A stretch of 49,823 bases of DNA, taken from positions 1 to 49,823 of the forward strand of contig JAFUEZ010000012.1 of the NCBI GenBank assembly GCA_017470115.1, given 5' to 3'. Below, in pieces: positions 7,558-15,331 of this stretch (positions are counted from its first letter, which is position 1; each line of letters opens with the position of its first letter). Made by a program: the position numbers and the translations under genes. This DNA comes from Bacilli bacterium. Lineage in GTDB: Bacteria; Bacillota_I; Bacilli_A; RFN20; CAG-826. The notes under the pieces are model-generated. The model was not told where the DNA came from. It saw only the letters and a list, made by a program, of their open reading frames with translations, and made no database searches.

Positions 7558-8649
7558 ATGAAAATTTGCCCAAATTGTCACACAGAATTTGATGACTCTA
7601 AAAACTTCTGCAATAATTGCGGAACAAATTTGGTTGAAAAAACTGAAGATAATATAGTTGAAGAAGTTAAGACAAAAGAATTAAAAACAAGTAGCTCAAA
7701 ATTCTCAGATAAAACTTTTGCATTGATTACAGGAATTTTTTCAATTGTAATTGGTGTCGTTCTTATTGCATCGATTTTTGGTAGTTGGATCGGATATAGT
7801 TTCCTTTATGGAATCGGTAACTCTGAAGGTGCTTTAAATTATGATGGTTTAGATTCTGGAAACATAATTAATATAATTAATTTACTTTTTAGCCCATCAA
7901 CAGGGTTGCTTTTAAGAGTAGCAACTATTTTTGAAATGGTTTTAATCTCTTCGCTTTTAGTGATGTCTATATTCATGATTTTCAATGGTATTTATGCAAT
8001 CACAAAAGGTGAGATTAAGAAAAAGCATAATATTTTACTATTTACGATGATAGTTTTGATTTTCTTATCAAATTCAGTTTTTAATACTCATGGTGCAATG
8101 CAAGTTCTTTTAGCTTTCCTGTCATTTGTTTATATAGTTTTCTTCATAGTTAAACGTTTATTTGGAGTTGAAGGCACAAAACAAAAATTATTATTTGCTT
8201 TTGCGCTTTTCTCATTGTTTATTGGCTTTTCATTTGGAACACATGTAATAGTTGAAATGAGAACAAATATACATATGAGCATCTATGATGATTATGGCAT
8301 TAGCACTTATAACTACGGATTGTTTGGCTATATTTACATGTTCATCATAATTTTTAATAACTTAGCTTCACCAGGTACAATTCCTGCAATTTATTATGTA
8401 GGTTGCGTTTTCTATATTTTAATTGCTATTTCTTATTTTGCAGCTTTCTTCTTACTAGCGAAAAAGAATTATAAATTATCAAGATATCTTTGTTTTGGAA
8501 TCTGTTTATTGTTAATTATCTATATGATTGAAGGTTCTTTGTTCAATCAAGAGTCGATAAGATTAGATAATCAAATTCCTGCGTTAATATTCACGTTAAT
8601 CGGATCAACACTCTTAACAACCTATACGATTGTTGATAAAAACGCATAA
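7558..8649 (+). CDS. Zinc-ribbon multi-pass membrane protein, function unknown
   Basis: The 363-residue protein begins with a rubredoxin-like zinc ribbon, CPNCHTEFDDSKNFCNNC (Cys4, Cys7, Cys18, Cys21). A charged linker follows, then about eight hydrophobic segments spread to the C terminus. The architecture is common in Bacillota proteins of unknown role, often annotated only as zinc-ribbon domain-containing membrane proteins. The frame extends up to an ATG at 7525, but TATTGGAGGTTTTTGTT directly precedes the ATG at 7558, which also starts exactly at the ribbon. It is transcribed alone and ends at a bidirectional terminator. Confidence 0.8.
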   Translation: MKICPNCHTEFDDSKNFCNNCGTNLVEKTEDNIVEEVKTKELKTSSSKFSDKTFALITGIFSIVIGVVLIASIFGSWIGYSFLYGIGNSEGALNYDGLDSGNIINIINLLFSPSTGLLLRVATIFEMVLISSLLVMSIFMIFNGIYAITKGEIKKKHNILLFTMIVLIFLSNSVFNTHGAMQVLLAFLSFVYIVFFIVKRLFGVEGTKQKLLFAFALFSLFIGFSFGTHVIVEMRTNIHMSIYDDYGISTYNYGLFGYIYMFIIIFNNLASPGTIPAIYYVGCVFYILIAISYFAAFFLLAKKNYKLSRYLCFGICLLLIIYMIEGSLFNQESIRLDNQIPALIFTLIGSTLLTTYTIVDKNA

Positions 8650-8653
8650 ATTA

Positions 8654-8692
8654 AAAATCTCACTTGTATCTAGCAAGTGAGATTTTATTTAT
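8654..8692. terminator. Bidirectional Rho-independent terminator
   Basis: A 13-bp perfect stem, AAAATCTCACTTG (8654-8666) with CAAGTGAGATTTT (8674-8686), encloses a seven-base loop and has A and T runs on its two sides. It serves the converging zinc-ribbon gene (plus) and DUF523 gene (minus), whose stop codon lies in the stem. Confidence 0.9.
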
Positions 8693-9125
8693 CATTGATT
8701 AATTCATCAATTGTATCGATTGTGTAAAGTTTTACACCTTTTTCTTTTAATAATTGAGCAGTGTAGCCCATTCCATCAATTAATGTGCCATTGAATCTGC
8801 CATTATAGATCTTTGTGACACCACAACTTGGTGATCTATCCATCAAGAGAGCCTTTTTAATGTGAAGGAAGTTAACTATATTTATAACTTTATGGGCACC
8901 ATCGTTAAATTGATGAGTAACATCCTTTCCTTCTTTATTAATAATTGAACCATTTTTAATTTCAGAAGGAACTCTTGGGATAGGTAATCCTCCAAAAACT
9001 TCAGGACAAATTGGTACGATATCATAGATTTCTTTTAAAGCTTCAACCTTTTCATCGTAATTATTTTTGCCATCGTATTTGACGTTATCACCTAGCAAAC
9101 ATGCACTAACAAGTATCGTTTCCAT
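8685..9125 (-). CDS. DUF523 / TudS-like iron-sulfur protein
   Basis: The 146-residue protein fits the DUF523 family throughout: SACLLGDNVKYDG at the start, ICPEVFGGLPIPRVPSE, and DRSPSCGV. The three family cysteines Cys9, Cys40 and Cys101 are present; in the characterised member TudS (2-thiouracil desulfurase) the equivalents hold a [4Fe-4S] cluster. Desulfuration of thiolated pyrimidines is therefore a reasonable guess, not shown here. The ATG at 9125 has only a weak upstream AGGTAG. It is divergent from the metallopeptidase gene, with 59 bases between the starts. Confidence 0.88.
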   Translation of the reverse strand: METILVSACLLGDNVKYDGKNNYDEKVEALKEIYDIVPICPEVFGGLPIPRVPSEIKNGSIINKEGKDVTHQFNDGAHKVINIVNFLHIKKALLMDRSPSCGVTKIYNGRFNGTLIDGMGYTAQLLKEKGVKLYTIDTIDELINDK

Positions 9126-9147
9126 AAAAATTAATCTACCTATAAAC

Positions 9148-9176
9148 TTTATAAATTATAAAGATTTCTTTATAAT
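9148..9176 (+). promoter_or_regulatory. Predicted leaderless promoter of the DUF45 gene
   Basis: A perfect -10 TATAAT (9171-9176) lies eight bases before the ATG at 9185, with a poor -35 (TTTATA, 9148-9153) 17 bases upstream. No ribosome binding site is present, so the mRNA should start at or within two bases of the start codon. Confidence 0.5.
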
Positions 9177-9184
9177 TATTCTAT

Positions 9185-9829
9185 ATGAAATATAAAGAAT
9201 TTGACTATATCATTGATGGTAAAAAATATCATGTAAATGTTAAATATAACGGATTAAGGCAAAAAAAGACTTATTATAGATTTCATGATGGGGAATTTCA
9301 TATTTCAGCAGGCGGTTTTTCCACTTTTGAATCAGTTAAGTCTGGTCTTGATCAATTCGCTAGAAGTTTAATAGCTAAAAGTGATGAAAACAAATATTTT
9401 CATGATGGTTTCATGTTTCTTCTTGGAGATGTGCAAGATATTTCAGGAGGACTCTTTATATATAATAAAAAGAAGTACAAGTTTGTAGATGAAGATCACT
9501 TTTATAATTCGATTAAAAAACTTGCTAAACCATATTTTGAAGAAAGAGTGAAATATTTTTCTAAATTAATGGGAGTAAATTCAACATATAGGATCGAATT
9601 ACACAAGGCAAGAACACGTTATGGTTCAAATAGCATTTCAACACTCACTCTATCATTTAACATAATATTAATTCATTATAGTTACGACATTATCGATTCA
9701 GTTATTGTTCATGAATTAGCACATCATTTTGTTAGAAATCATTCAAAAAAGTTCTACGATGTTGTTTATAAGTATTGTCCAAACTACGATTATCTTCATA
9801 CTAAATTAAGGAAAGGAATTATGTCATGA
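9185..9829 (+). CDS. YgjP-like (DUF45) zinc metallopeptidase
   Basis: The 214-residue protein ends with the metallopeptidase signature VIVHELAHHFVRNHSKKFY: His176, Glu177 and His180 form HExxH and His186 is the likely third ligand. The preceding segment ARTRYGSNSISTLTLSFNIIL corresponds to the RWGSCS...LNWRLI segment of the DUF45/YgjP family. Such proteins are cytosolic and sometimes adjoin restriction systems or, as here, housekeeping genes; substrates are not known. It overlaps the next gene by four bases (ATGA) and they are probably co-transcribed. Confidence 0.85.
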   Translation: MKYKEFDYIIDGKKYHVNVKYNGLRQKKTYYRFHDGEFHISAGGFSTFESVKSGLDQFARSLIAKSDENKYFHDGFMFLLGDVQDISGGLFIYNKKKYKFVDEDHFYNSIKKLAKPYFEERVKYFSKLMGVNSTYRIELHKARTRYGSNSISTLTLSFNIILIHYSYDIIDSVIVHELAHHFVRNHSKKFYDVVYKYCPNYDYLHTKLRKGIMS

Positions 9830-10560
9830 TTTTAGAAATTAAAAGCAGAGATAACGCATTGATAAAATACGTAAATAAACTAAAAGATAATTCTTTTTCA
9901 AAAGAAGAAAAGAAATTTATTATTGAAGGAATGCATCTTATTGAAATGGCAAAAGCACATCTTGAATATGTTTTAACACTTAGAAAACTTGATGAAAAAG
10001 AATATCCAAATCAATACGTTGTTACAAAAGAAATATTAGAAAAATTGTCTAGCAATAAATCTGCTTCTAGTGTTATTGGAGTAGCACATTTTATTGATGA
10101 AAATAACGATTATGATGGTAATATTTTATATTTAGAAGATGTGCAAGATCCAGGTAATGTTGGTACGCTTTTTAGAACGGCTTTAGCGTTTAATATTAAA
10201 AATGTTTTTGTATCTGAAAAAACAGCATTTAAATATAATCAAAAAGTCATTCAATCATCTCAAGGCTCTATATTTGATTTGAATATAAAAACAGTCTCAA
10301 TTAATGATTTAGTCTTTTTAAAGAAAAAAGGATATAGAATCGTTACAACTTCACTTTCAGAAGAAAGTATATATTTAAAAGATTTTAAGTTTGAAAAGAA
10401 TCAAAAATACATTTTAATTTTAGGAAATGAGGGACAAGGCGTCTCTAAAGAAGCATTAAAATGTGCCGATTCAATCGTAAAAATTAAAATGGAAAATATC
10501 GATTCTTTAAATGTAGCAATTGCTGGAGGAATTATTTTGAACTCCATTTATAACTCCTGA
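9826..10560 (+). CDS. TrmH-family (SpoU) RNA 2'-O-methyltransferase, YsgA-like
   Basis: A 244-residue SPOUT methyltransferase. The N-terminal substrate-binding part (residues 1-95) is followed by the knotted SAM-binding domain with the three family motifs: LEDVQDPGNVGTLFRTA (motif 1), ILGNEGQGVSKE (motif 2) and MENIDSLNVAIAGGIILN (motif 3). It would methylate a ribose in rRNA or tRNA. Its place just upstream of pheST matches ysgA of Bacillus, whose exact target I do not assume. The start overlaps the metallopeptidase stop. Confidence 0.9.
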   Translation: MILEIKSRDNALIKYVNKLKDNSFSKEEKKFIIEGMHLIEMAKAHLEYVLTLRKLDEKEYPNQYVVTKEILEKLSSNKSASSVIGVAHFIDENNDYDGNILYLEDVQDPGNVGTLFRTALAFNIKNVFVSEKTAFKYNQKVIQSSQGSIFDLNIKTVSINDLVFLKKKGYRIVTTSLSEESIYLKDFKFEKNQKYILILGNEGQGVSKEALKCADSIVKIKMENIDSLNVAIAGGIILNSIYNS

Positions 10561-10591
10561 TTTATCTATTTTCTTTTTCAAAGAAAAAAGA

Positions 10592-10597
10592 TATAAT
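10592..10597 (+). promoter_or_regulatory. -10 element of the pheST T-box transcript
   Basis: A perfect TATAAT (10592-10597) lies just upstream of the T-box leader. The expected -35 position (10569-10574) reads TTTTCT, a poor match, and falls inside a small AT hairpin of arms TTTTCTTT/AAGAAAA that may end the preceding gene. Transcription would start near 10604. Confidence 0.5.
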
Positions 10598-10603
10598 TTT
10601 GCT

Positions 10604-10812
10604 AAGCGTTGAGAAGAAGTAGTAATTAGCCAACTTTATTTCCAGGGAGAAATGATAAGTGAAAACATTTCAATAAAGCCTAATGAATTCATCTTTGAGC
10701 AGGTTTGATGAACCCGTTGAACTGACGATACAGTTAAAATTAAGAGCTAAATTGAATTAGGATGGTACCGCGGATTATTTCGTTCCTAGAGACTATCCTT
10801 TTTATTTTTTTT
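10604..10812 (+). ncRNA. T-box leader of pheST (phenylalanine)
   Basis: The leader carries the T-box core AGGATGGTACCGCGG (10759-10773) whose flanks pair as antiterminator (TAGGA with TCCTA around 10784-10789). Upstream is a structured stem I region (about 10605-10700). A TTC triplet at 10688-10690 followed by A is a plausible Phe specifier, consistent with the downstream PheRS genes. Uncharged tRNA-Phe would stabilise the antiterminator and allow readthrough. The stem beside the T run (10799-10812) is unusual: CTATCCT (10792-10798) can pair with AGGATGG of the T-box itself rather than with a local partner. Confidence 0.88.
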
Positions 10813-10825
10813 CGGAGGTGATTTG

Positions 10826-11869
10826 ATGCAAAATTACGAGAATATATTTTCTGAATTAGCTGAAAAAATCAAAAATTTGATTGCTGATTCGAAAACAATG
10901 GAAAACATTATTGAAATCAAGAACAAATATCTTTCTAAAAAAGGTGAATTTTCCTTATTGATGGGGAAGATTAAAGAAGCCGAAGACAAAAAAGCCTTTG
11001 GCGAAGCTTTTAATAATGCAAAAAATAAAATCGAAGAAGTTTTAAATGAAAAAGTTAAAGAATTTGAAGCAAAAAAATTAGAAGCTCAACTTAAAAAAGA
11101 AGAAATTGATATTACTTTACCAGGTAACAACATTAAAAGAGGAAGTGAAAACCCATTTTATAAAGTAAGAAAAGAAATTGAAGATATTTTTATTTCAATG
11201 GGATATACAGTCGCTACTGGTCCAGAAGTCGACTATGACAAATATGTTTTTGAACTTTTAAATATTCCTAAAGATCACCCAGCTCGTGATATGCAAGATA
11301 CGCTTTACATTGAAGATGATTTATTGCTTAGAAGTCATACATCAAGTATTCAAGCTCACGTAATGGAAGAAGCAAATGGTAAACCTATTAAAATTATTTG
11401 TCCAGGAAAGACTTATAGAAGAGATGATGATGACATGACCCATTCTCATCAATTTGCTCAAGTCGAAGGCCTTGTTATTGATAAAAATATTAATCTTGGA
11501 AATTTAAAAGCAACACTTGAATTATTTGCTCAAAAAATGTTCTCAAAAGATTCAAAAGTCCGCTTTAGATCGAGCTTTTTCCCATTCACAGAACCATCAG
11601 TAGAAGTTGATATTTCGTGCTTCAATTGTCATGGCAAAGGATGTAATGTCTGTAAAGGCACAGGTTGGATTGAAATCTTAGGAGCTGGTATGGTACATCC
11701 AAATGTTTTAAGAATGAGTGGATATGATCCAGAAGTTTATAGTGGATTTGCTTTTGGTATCGGAATTGAAAGGGTCGCAATGCTTAGATATGGCGTTGAT
11801 GATATTAGAAGATTCTATCAATCAGACATTAGATTTATTGAGGAATTCAATAAGAAAGTTGAGGACTAA
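10826..11869 (+). CDS. pheS: Phenylalanine-tRNA ligase alpha subunit
   Basis: The 347-residue catalytic subunit of the (alpha-beta)2 PheRS. An N-terminal coiled-coil arm (residues 1-90) precedes the class II core. Motif 2 is visible around ICPGKTYRRDDDDMTHSHQF and motif 3 around GFAFGIGIERVAMLRYGVDDIRRFY. HTSSIQAHVM and the Firmicutes-type insert CFNCHGKGCNVCKGTGWIE are also typical. The frame is open from a TTG at 10823, but GGAGGTG (10814-10820) is spaced for the ATG at 10826. It precedes pheT by two bases under T-box control. Confidence 0.96.
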   Translation: MQNYENIFSELAEKIKNLIADSKTMENIIEIKNKYLSKKGEFSLLMGKIKEAEDKKAFGEAFNNAKNKIEEVLNEKVKEFEAKKLEAQLKKEEIDITLPGNNIKRGSENPFYKVRKEIEDIFISMGYTVATGPEVDYDKYVFELLNIPKDHPARDMQDTLYIEDDLLLRSHTSSIQAHVMEEANGKPIKIICPGKTYRRDDDDMTHSHQFAQVEGLVIDKNINLGNLKATLELFAQKMFSKDSKVRFRSSFFPFTEPSVEVDISCFNCHGKGCNVCKGTGWIEILGAGMVHPNVLRMSGYDPEVYSGFAFGIGIERVAMLRYGVDDIRRFYQSDIRFIEEFNKKVED

Positions 11870-11871
11870 TT

Positions 11872-14262
11872 ATGTTGGTTAGTTTAAGAGAGATTGGAAA
11901 ATATGTAGATATTTCTGGACTTACTCCTGAAGAAATCGCAAATCGTTTAACTTTTTCAGGAATCGAAGTTGAAGAAATAAAATATAGCGCTCAAGCAACA
12001 AATCTTATCATTGGACAAGTTATTGAATGCGAAAATCACCCTGATAGTGATCACTTACATGTTACTAAAGTAAATATTGGTAGTGATATTCTTGATATTG
12101 TTTGTGGTGCTCCAAATTGTAGAAAAGGATTAAAAGTAATCGTTGCTCAAGTTGGAGCAATGCTTCCTGGTGGAGAAATTAAAAAAGGTGTCATTAGAGG
12201 TAAAGAATCTAATGGTATGCTCTGTTCTTTAAGAGAACTTGGTGTTGATAATAAGTACTTAACTGAAAGTCAAATTAACGGAATCGAAGAATTACCTGAA
12301 GATGCTCCAATTGGAGAGACAAATGTCTTAGCTTATTTAGGTCTTGATGATGTTATTTTAGATTTAAGTTTACTTGCAAATAGAAGTGACTGTTATTCCT
12401 TATATAATGTTGCCCGTGAAATTGGCGCATTATTCAATAGAAAAGTTAATATACCAAGTGAAAAAGAGCAAGGTACATATAAAGATGATATAGTTGTTTC
12501 TTCAGAAACAAAAAATTGTGAACAAATTTCAATTAAAGTCGTTAAAGGTGTAAAAATTAAAGAATCACCAAAATGGCTTAAAGATGTTCTTCAAAGCGAA
12601 GGCATAAGATCAATTGATAATATTGTTGATATTGGTAATTATGTAATGCTTTTAACTGGTCAACCAATTCATATGTATGACCTTGATAAATTAACAAAGC
12701 GCGAACTTATCGTAAAAGATAATTTCGATGAAGAAGTTGTAGCTTTAGATGATAAAACTTACAAGATTATTCCTGGTGATTTAGTTGTTACTTACGATAA
12801 CAAAGTTGGTTGTATCGCTGGAACAATGGGTACAAAGCAAGTTGAAGTAGATGCTAATACTAAAAATATAGCTATTGAGGCAGCTAATTTTAATCATGCA
12901 GCTATAAGACATACTTCATCTAGACTTGGACTTATTAGTGATTCAAGTCAAAGATTTGTTAAAGAAATCAATCCAAATCAATATGAATATGTCTTAAATT
13001 TAACTGCAAGACTTGTTAAAGAGTTAGCAGAAGGTAAAGAAGTATCATTAACTAATACTTACGATGTTTTAGACCACTCTAAAAAGATAGTTAATTGTTC
13101 TTATTCTTATATTAATAGAAGACTTGGAACTGATTTTTCTAAAGAAGTAATTAAAAATACTTTGACTTCACTTAATTTTGAAATTAAAGATGTTAATGAT
13201 GATGAATTTACTGCAACAGTCCCTGATTGGAGAATTGACATTTCTGATGGCAAAGCAGATTTGTCTGAAGAAATTGTTAGATATAATGGTTTTGATAGAG
13301 TCAAAGCAGAACTTCCTGTCATGGAAACAACAGTTGGTGGTTTGAAATTTACTTCATTAAGAGAAAGAGCGGTTGAAGAGTATTTATTAGAAAATGGATT
13401 TGATGAAACTCTTTCATATACGCTTTTAAATGAAAAAGATAATTCAATGTTTAATTATCTATTAAAAGATGATGGTTATGCTATTTCTAACCCATTAACA
13501 GAAGATAGAAAATTTGTTAGAAGAAATCTTTTAACATCACTTTTAAGAACATGTGAATATAACTTAAATAGAAAAAATAACAACTTTAAGATCTTTGAAA
13601 TTTCACAAATGCAAACAAAGAATCAACTTGAAGACCATCTTGCTTTAGCATTTGTTGGAAATAGCTATACTCAATCTAAATTGAAACCAGTTGCATATAA
13701 TTTCTTTGATGCGAAAGGAATTTTAGAATCTATCTTAAGAATGTTTAATATTCAAGAAGCGAGAATAAGACTTGAACGTTTATCTGAAGGAAACGAATTC
13801 CATCCAACAAGAAGTGCAAAAGTGTTTTTAGATGGAAAACTCTTAGCAGTTTTAGGTGAATTACATCCATTAATTAAAAATGAATTTTCAATTGGCAAAA
13901 CACCATTAGTTGTTATGGAACTTAATCTTTCATTACTTTTCAATACAAAGAGTTCAGCTAACAAGTTCCAAGAAATCTCTAAATTCCCAAGTGTTTCTAG
14001 AGATTACGCTTTTGTTGTAAGTGATCAAATCAAATATTCAGATATTAAGAAAGAAATCAAAAAATCTTCTGCACTTATTAAAGATATAAATGTATTTGAC
14101 ATTTATAAAGGTGAAAACATTAAGGAAGGCTATTTAAGCTTAGCTATTAATATCACCATTGAGCCAAAAGATCACACTTTAAAAGAAGATGAGATTAACT
14201 TAATTGATAAGAAAATCAGAGAAGTTATCACGTTAAAGCTTAAAGGAGAGATCAGGCAATGA
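11872..14262 (+). CDS. pheT: Phenylalanine-tRNA ligase beta subunit
   Basis: The 796-residue beta subunit has full family length. In order: an EMAP-type tRNA-binding domain near residues 40-150 (ATNLIIGQVIECENHPDSDHL), the B3/B4 editing region around 205-375, B5 (about 400-475), the catalytically inactive class II-like core, and a C-terminal anticodon-binding FDX-ACB domain (FPSVSRDYAFVVSDQI to the end). It clears mischarged Tyr-tRNA-Phe and holds the tRNA. Its stop overlaps the next gene's start (ATGA). Confidence 0.96.
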   Translation: MLVSLREIGKYVDISGLTPEEIANRLTFSGIEVEEIKYSAQATNLIIGQVIECENHPDSDHLHVTKVNIGSDILDIVCGAPNCRKGLKVIVAQVGAMLPGGEIKKGVIRGKESNGMLCSLRELGVDNKYLTESQINGIEELPEDAPIGETNVLAYLGLDDVILDLSLLANRSDCYSLYNVAREIGALFNRKVNIPSEKEQGTYKDDIVVSSETKNCEQISIKVVKGVKIKESPKWLKDVLQSEGIRSIDNIVDIGNYVMLLTGQPIHMYDLDKLTKRELIVKDNFDEEVVALDDKTYKIIPGDLVVTYDNKVGCIAGTMGTKQVEVDANTKNIAIEAANFNHAAIRHTSSRLGLISDSSQRFVKEINPNQYEYVLNLTARLVKELAEGKEVSLTNTYDVLDHSKKIVNCSYSYINRRLGTDFSKEVIKNTLTSLNFEIKDVNDDEFTATVPDWRIDISDGKADLSEEIVRYNGFDRVKAELPVMETTVGGLKFTSLRERAVEEYLLENGFDETLSYTLLNEKDNSMFNYLLKDDGYAISNPLTEDRKFVRRNLLTSLLRTCEYNLNRKNNNFKIFEISQMQTKNQLEDHLALAFVGNSYTQSKLKPVAYNFFDAKGILESILRMFNIQEARIRLERLSEGNEFHPTRSAKVFLDGKLLAVLGELHPLIKNEFSIGKTPLVVMELNLSLLFNTKSSANKFQEISKFPSVSRDYAFVVSDQIKYSDIKKEIKKSSALIKDINVFDIYKGENIKEGYLSLAINITIEPKDHTLKEDEINLIDKKIREVITLKLKGEIRQ

Positions 14263-14744
14263 GGCTTCAAATTTTTAACGTAAAAGATGAAAGAGTTTTT
14301 GATTACGAAGAAAACGCTAAAGTCTATAATGATTTAAATAACAGTAAAGTTATTAAAGAATTTAAAGAAGTTGGCGGGAAGGTAACAATCAAAAAAGTTG
14401 ATAAAGTTTTCTTTGCAAAATTTGACATAAAAGCAAAGTTAATTGTTTATAGTTCCTTAACTTATGAGCCATTTACTTATAGCCACAAACTTAGTGAAGA
14501 ATTGCAGTTTGTTAATGACGAAAAATATTGTGATGATGAATCAATTTTAGTCGATGGTGATGCTATAAATTTAGAAGAGATTATTTATAGTTTAATAATC
14601 ACAACATTGCCAATTAGACTTACGAAAAAAGGTGAAAAAGCTCCAGAAGGTGAGAACTTCAGAGTCCTCACTGAAGATGAATTTTATGAGGAAGAAAATT
14701 CATCTGGAAATGCCTTTGATAAGTTAAAAGATTTGGATTTATAA
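14259..14744 (+). CDS. DUF177 (YceD/YlbN-like) protein
   Basis: The 161-residue acidic protein matches the DUF177 pattern. It has a conserved central strand region, then a C-terminal segment LPIRLTKKGEKAPEGENFRVLTEDEFYEEE, whose LPI...EG..W.V.TE.EF order is typical of the Bacillus YlbN type. Family members affect 23S rRNA accumulation and normally sit directly before rpmF (ribosomal protein L32). Here the gene is joined to pheT (four-base overlap) and ends at a terminator with no rpmF after it. The Cys residues of some relatives are absent. Confidence 0.72.
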   Translation: MRLQIFNVKDERVFDYEENAKVYNDLNNSKVIKEFKEVGGKVTIKKVDKVFFAKFDIKAKLIVYSSLTYEPFTYSHKLSEELQFVNDEKYCDDESILVDGDAINLEEIIYSLIITTLPIRLTKKGEKAPEGENFRVLTEDEFYEEENSSGNAFDKLKDLDL

Positions 14745-14756
14745 ACATAAAATTTG

Positions 14757-14791
14757 AAAAGGGCTGATAACAAAAATCAGCTCTTTTTTTG
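14757..14791 (+). terminator. Rho-independent terminator of the pheST operon
   Basis: A stem of AAAGGGCTGAT against ATCAGCTCTTT (one G-T pair) with loop AACAAAA is followed by a run of T (14784-14790). It separates the pheST-DUF177 transcript from the division cluster. Confidence 0.88.
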
Positions 14792-14827
14792 TCTGAAAAA
14801 AATTTTTAAAAATTTTAAAGTTTGTTA

Positions 14828-14856
14828 TTGATTAAATAAATTATTTAAAGTATTAT
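14828..14856 (+). promoter_or_regulatory. Promoter of mraZ
   Basis: TTGATT (14828-14833) and TATTAT (14851-14856) are separated by exactly 17 bases. Start of transcription would be near 14863, immediately before the MraZ boxes. Confidence 0.6.
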
Positions 14857-14864
14857 TTTATTAC

Positions 14865-14890
14865 AAGTGGTAGAAAGTGGGTGAAAGTGG
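14865..14890 (+). promoter_or_regulatory. MraZ-box triad (three direct repeats, 10-base period)
   Basis: The hexamer AAGTGG occurs three times at exact 10-base spacing: 14865-14870, 14875-14880 and 14885-14890, the last two as AAAGTGG. The final copy ends three bases before the mraZ ATG. MraZ is known to bind such repeats upstream of its own gene, and AAAGTG-type repeats are the Mollicutes form. They lie at or just after the predicted transcription start and replace a normal Shine-Dalgarno sequence, so binding could block both transcription and translation. Confidence 0.85.
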
Positions 14891-14893
14891 TAA

Positions 14894-15331
14894 ATGTTCT
14901 TCGGAAAATACGAATCAAATCTCGATGAGAAAGGAAGAGTAGTAATTCCAAGTAAATACAGAGAAGAATTAGGCGACAAACTTTATTTAATTAAAGGTTT
15001 TGAAGGCTGTGTTTCTTTGTACAAAGAAGAAGATTTTATTAATTTCATCGATAATCTAAAACGCTTACAGTACGAAAAGTCAAAGGTTCGTCAATATCAA
15101 AGGTTATTATTAGAGTCTGTAGTCGAATTGACGATTGATAAGCATGGTAGAGTACTTATTCCAACTCGTACCCTAAAAGAGTATGAGATTTCAAGTAAAG
15201 TTACCATTGTTGGTGTGATCAATCATCTCGAACTTTGGGACTCTATCAAGTATGATAACTACAAAAAAGATAATGAGGGTAACTTTGAATTAGATGCTGA
15301 GAGTTTAATTGAAAGCAATGAAGAGCGATAG
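14894..15331 (+). CDS. mraZ: Transcriptional regulator MraZ
   Basis: The 145-residue protein has two SpoVT-AbrB-type DNA-binding repeats, with the signature loops NLDEKGRVVIPSKYR (near residues 9-23) and TIDKHGRVLIPTRTL (near 78-92). MraZ forms rings of subunits that contact repeated boxes and usually controls its own division cluster. The triad of boxes just upstream implies autoregulation. It overlaps rsmH by 14 bases. Length is normal. Confidence 0.96.
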   Translation: MFFGKYESNLDEKGRVVIPSKYREELGDKLYLIKGFEGCVSLYKEEDFINFIDNLKRLQYEKSKVRQYQRLLLESVVELTIDKHGRVLIPTRTLKEYEISSKVTIVGVINHLELWDSIKYDNYKKDNEGNFELDAESLIESNEER

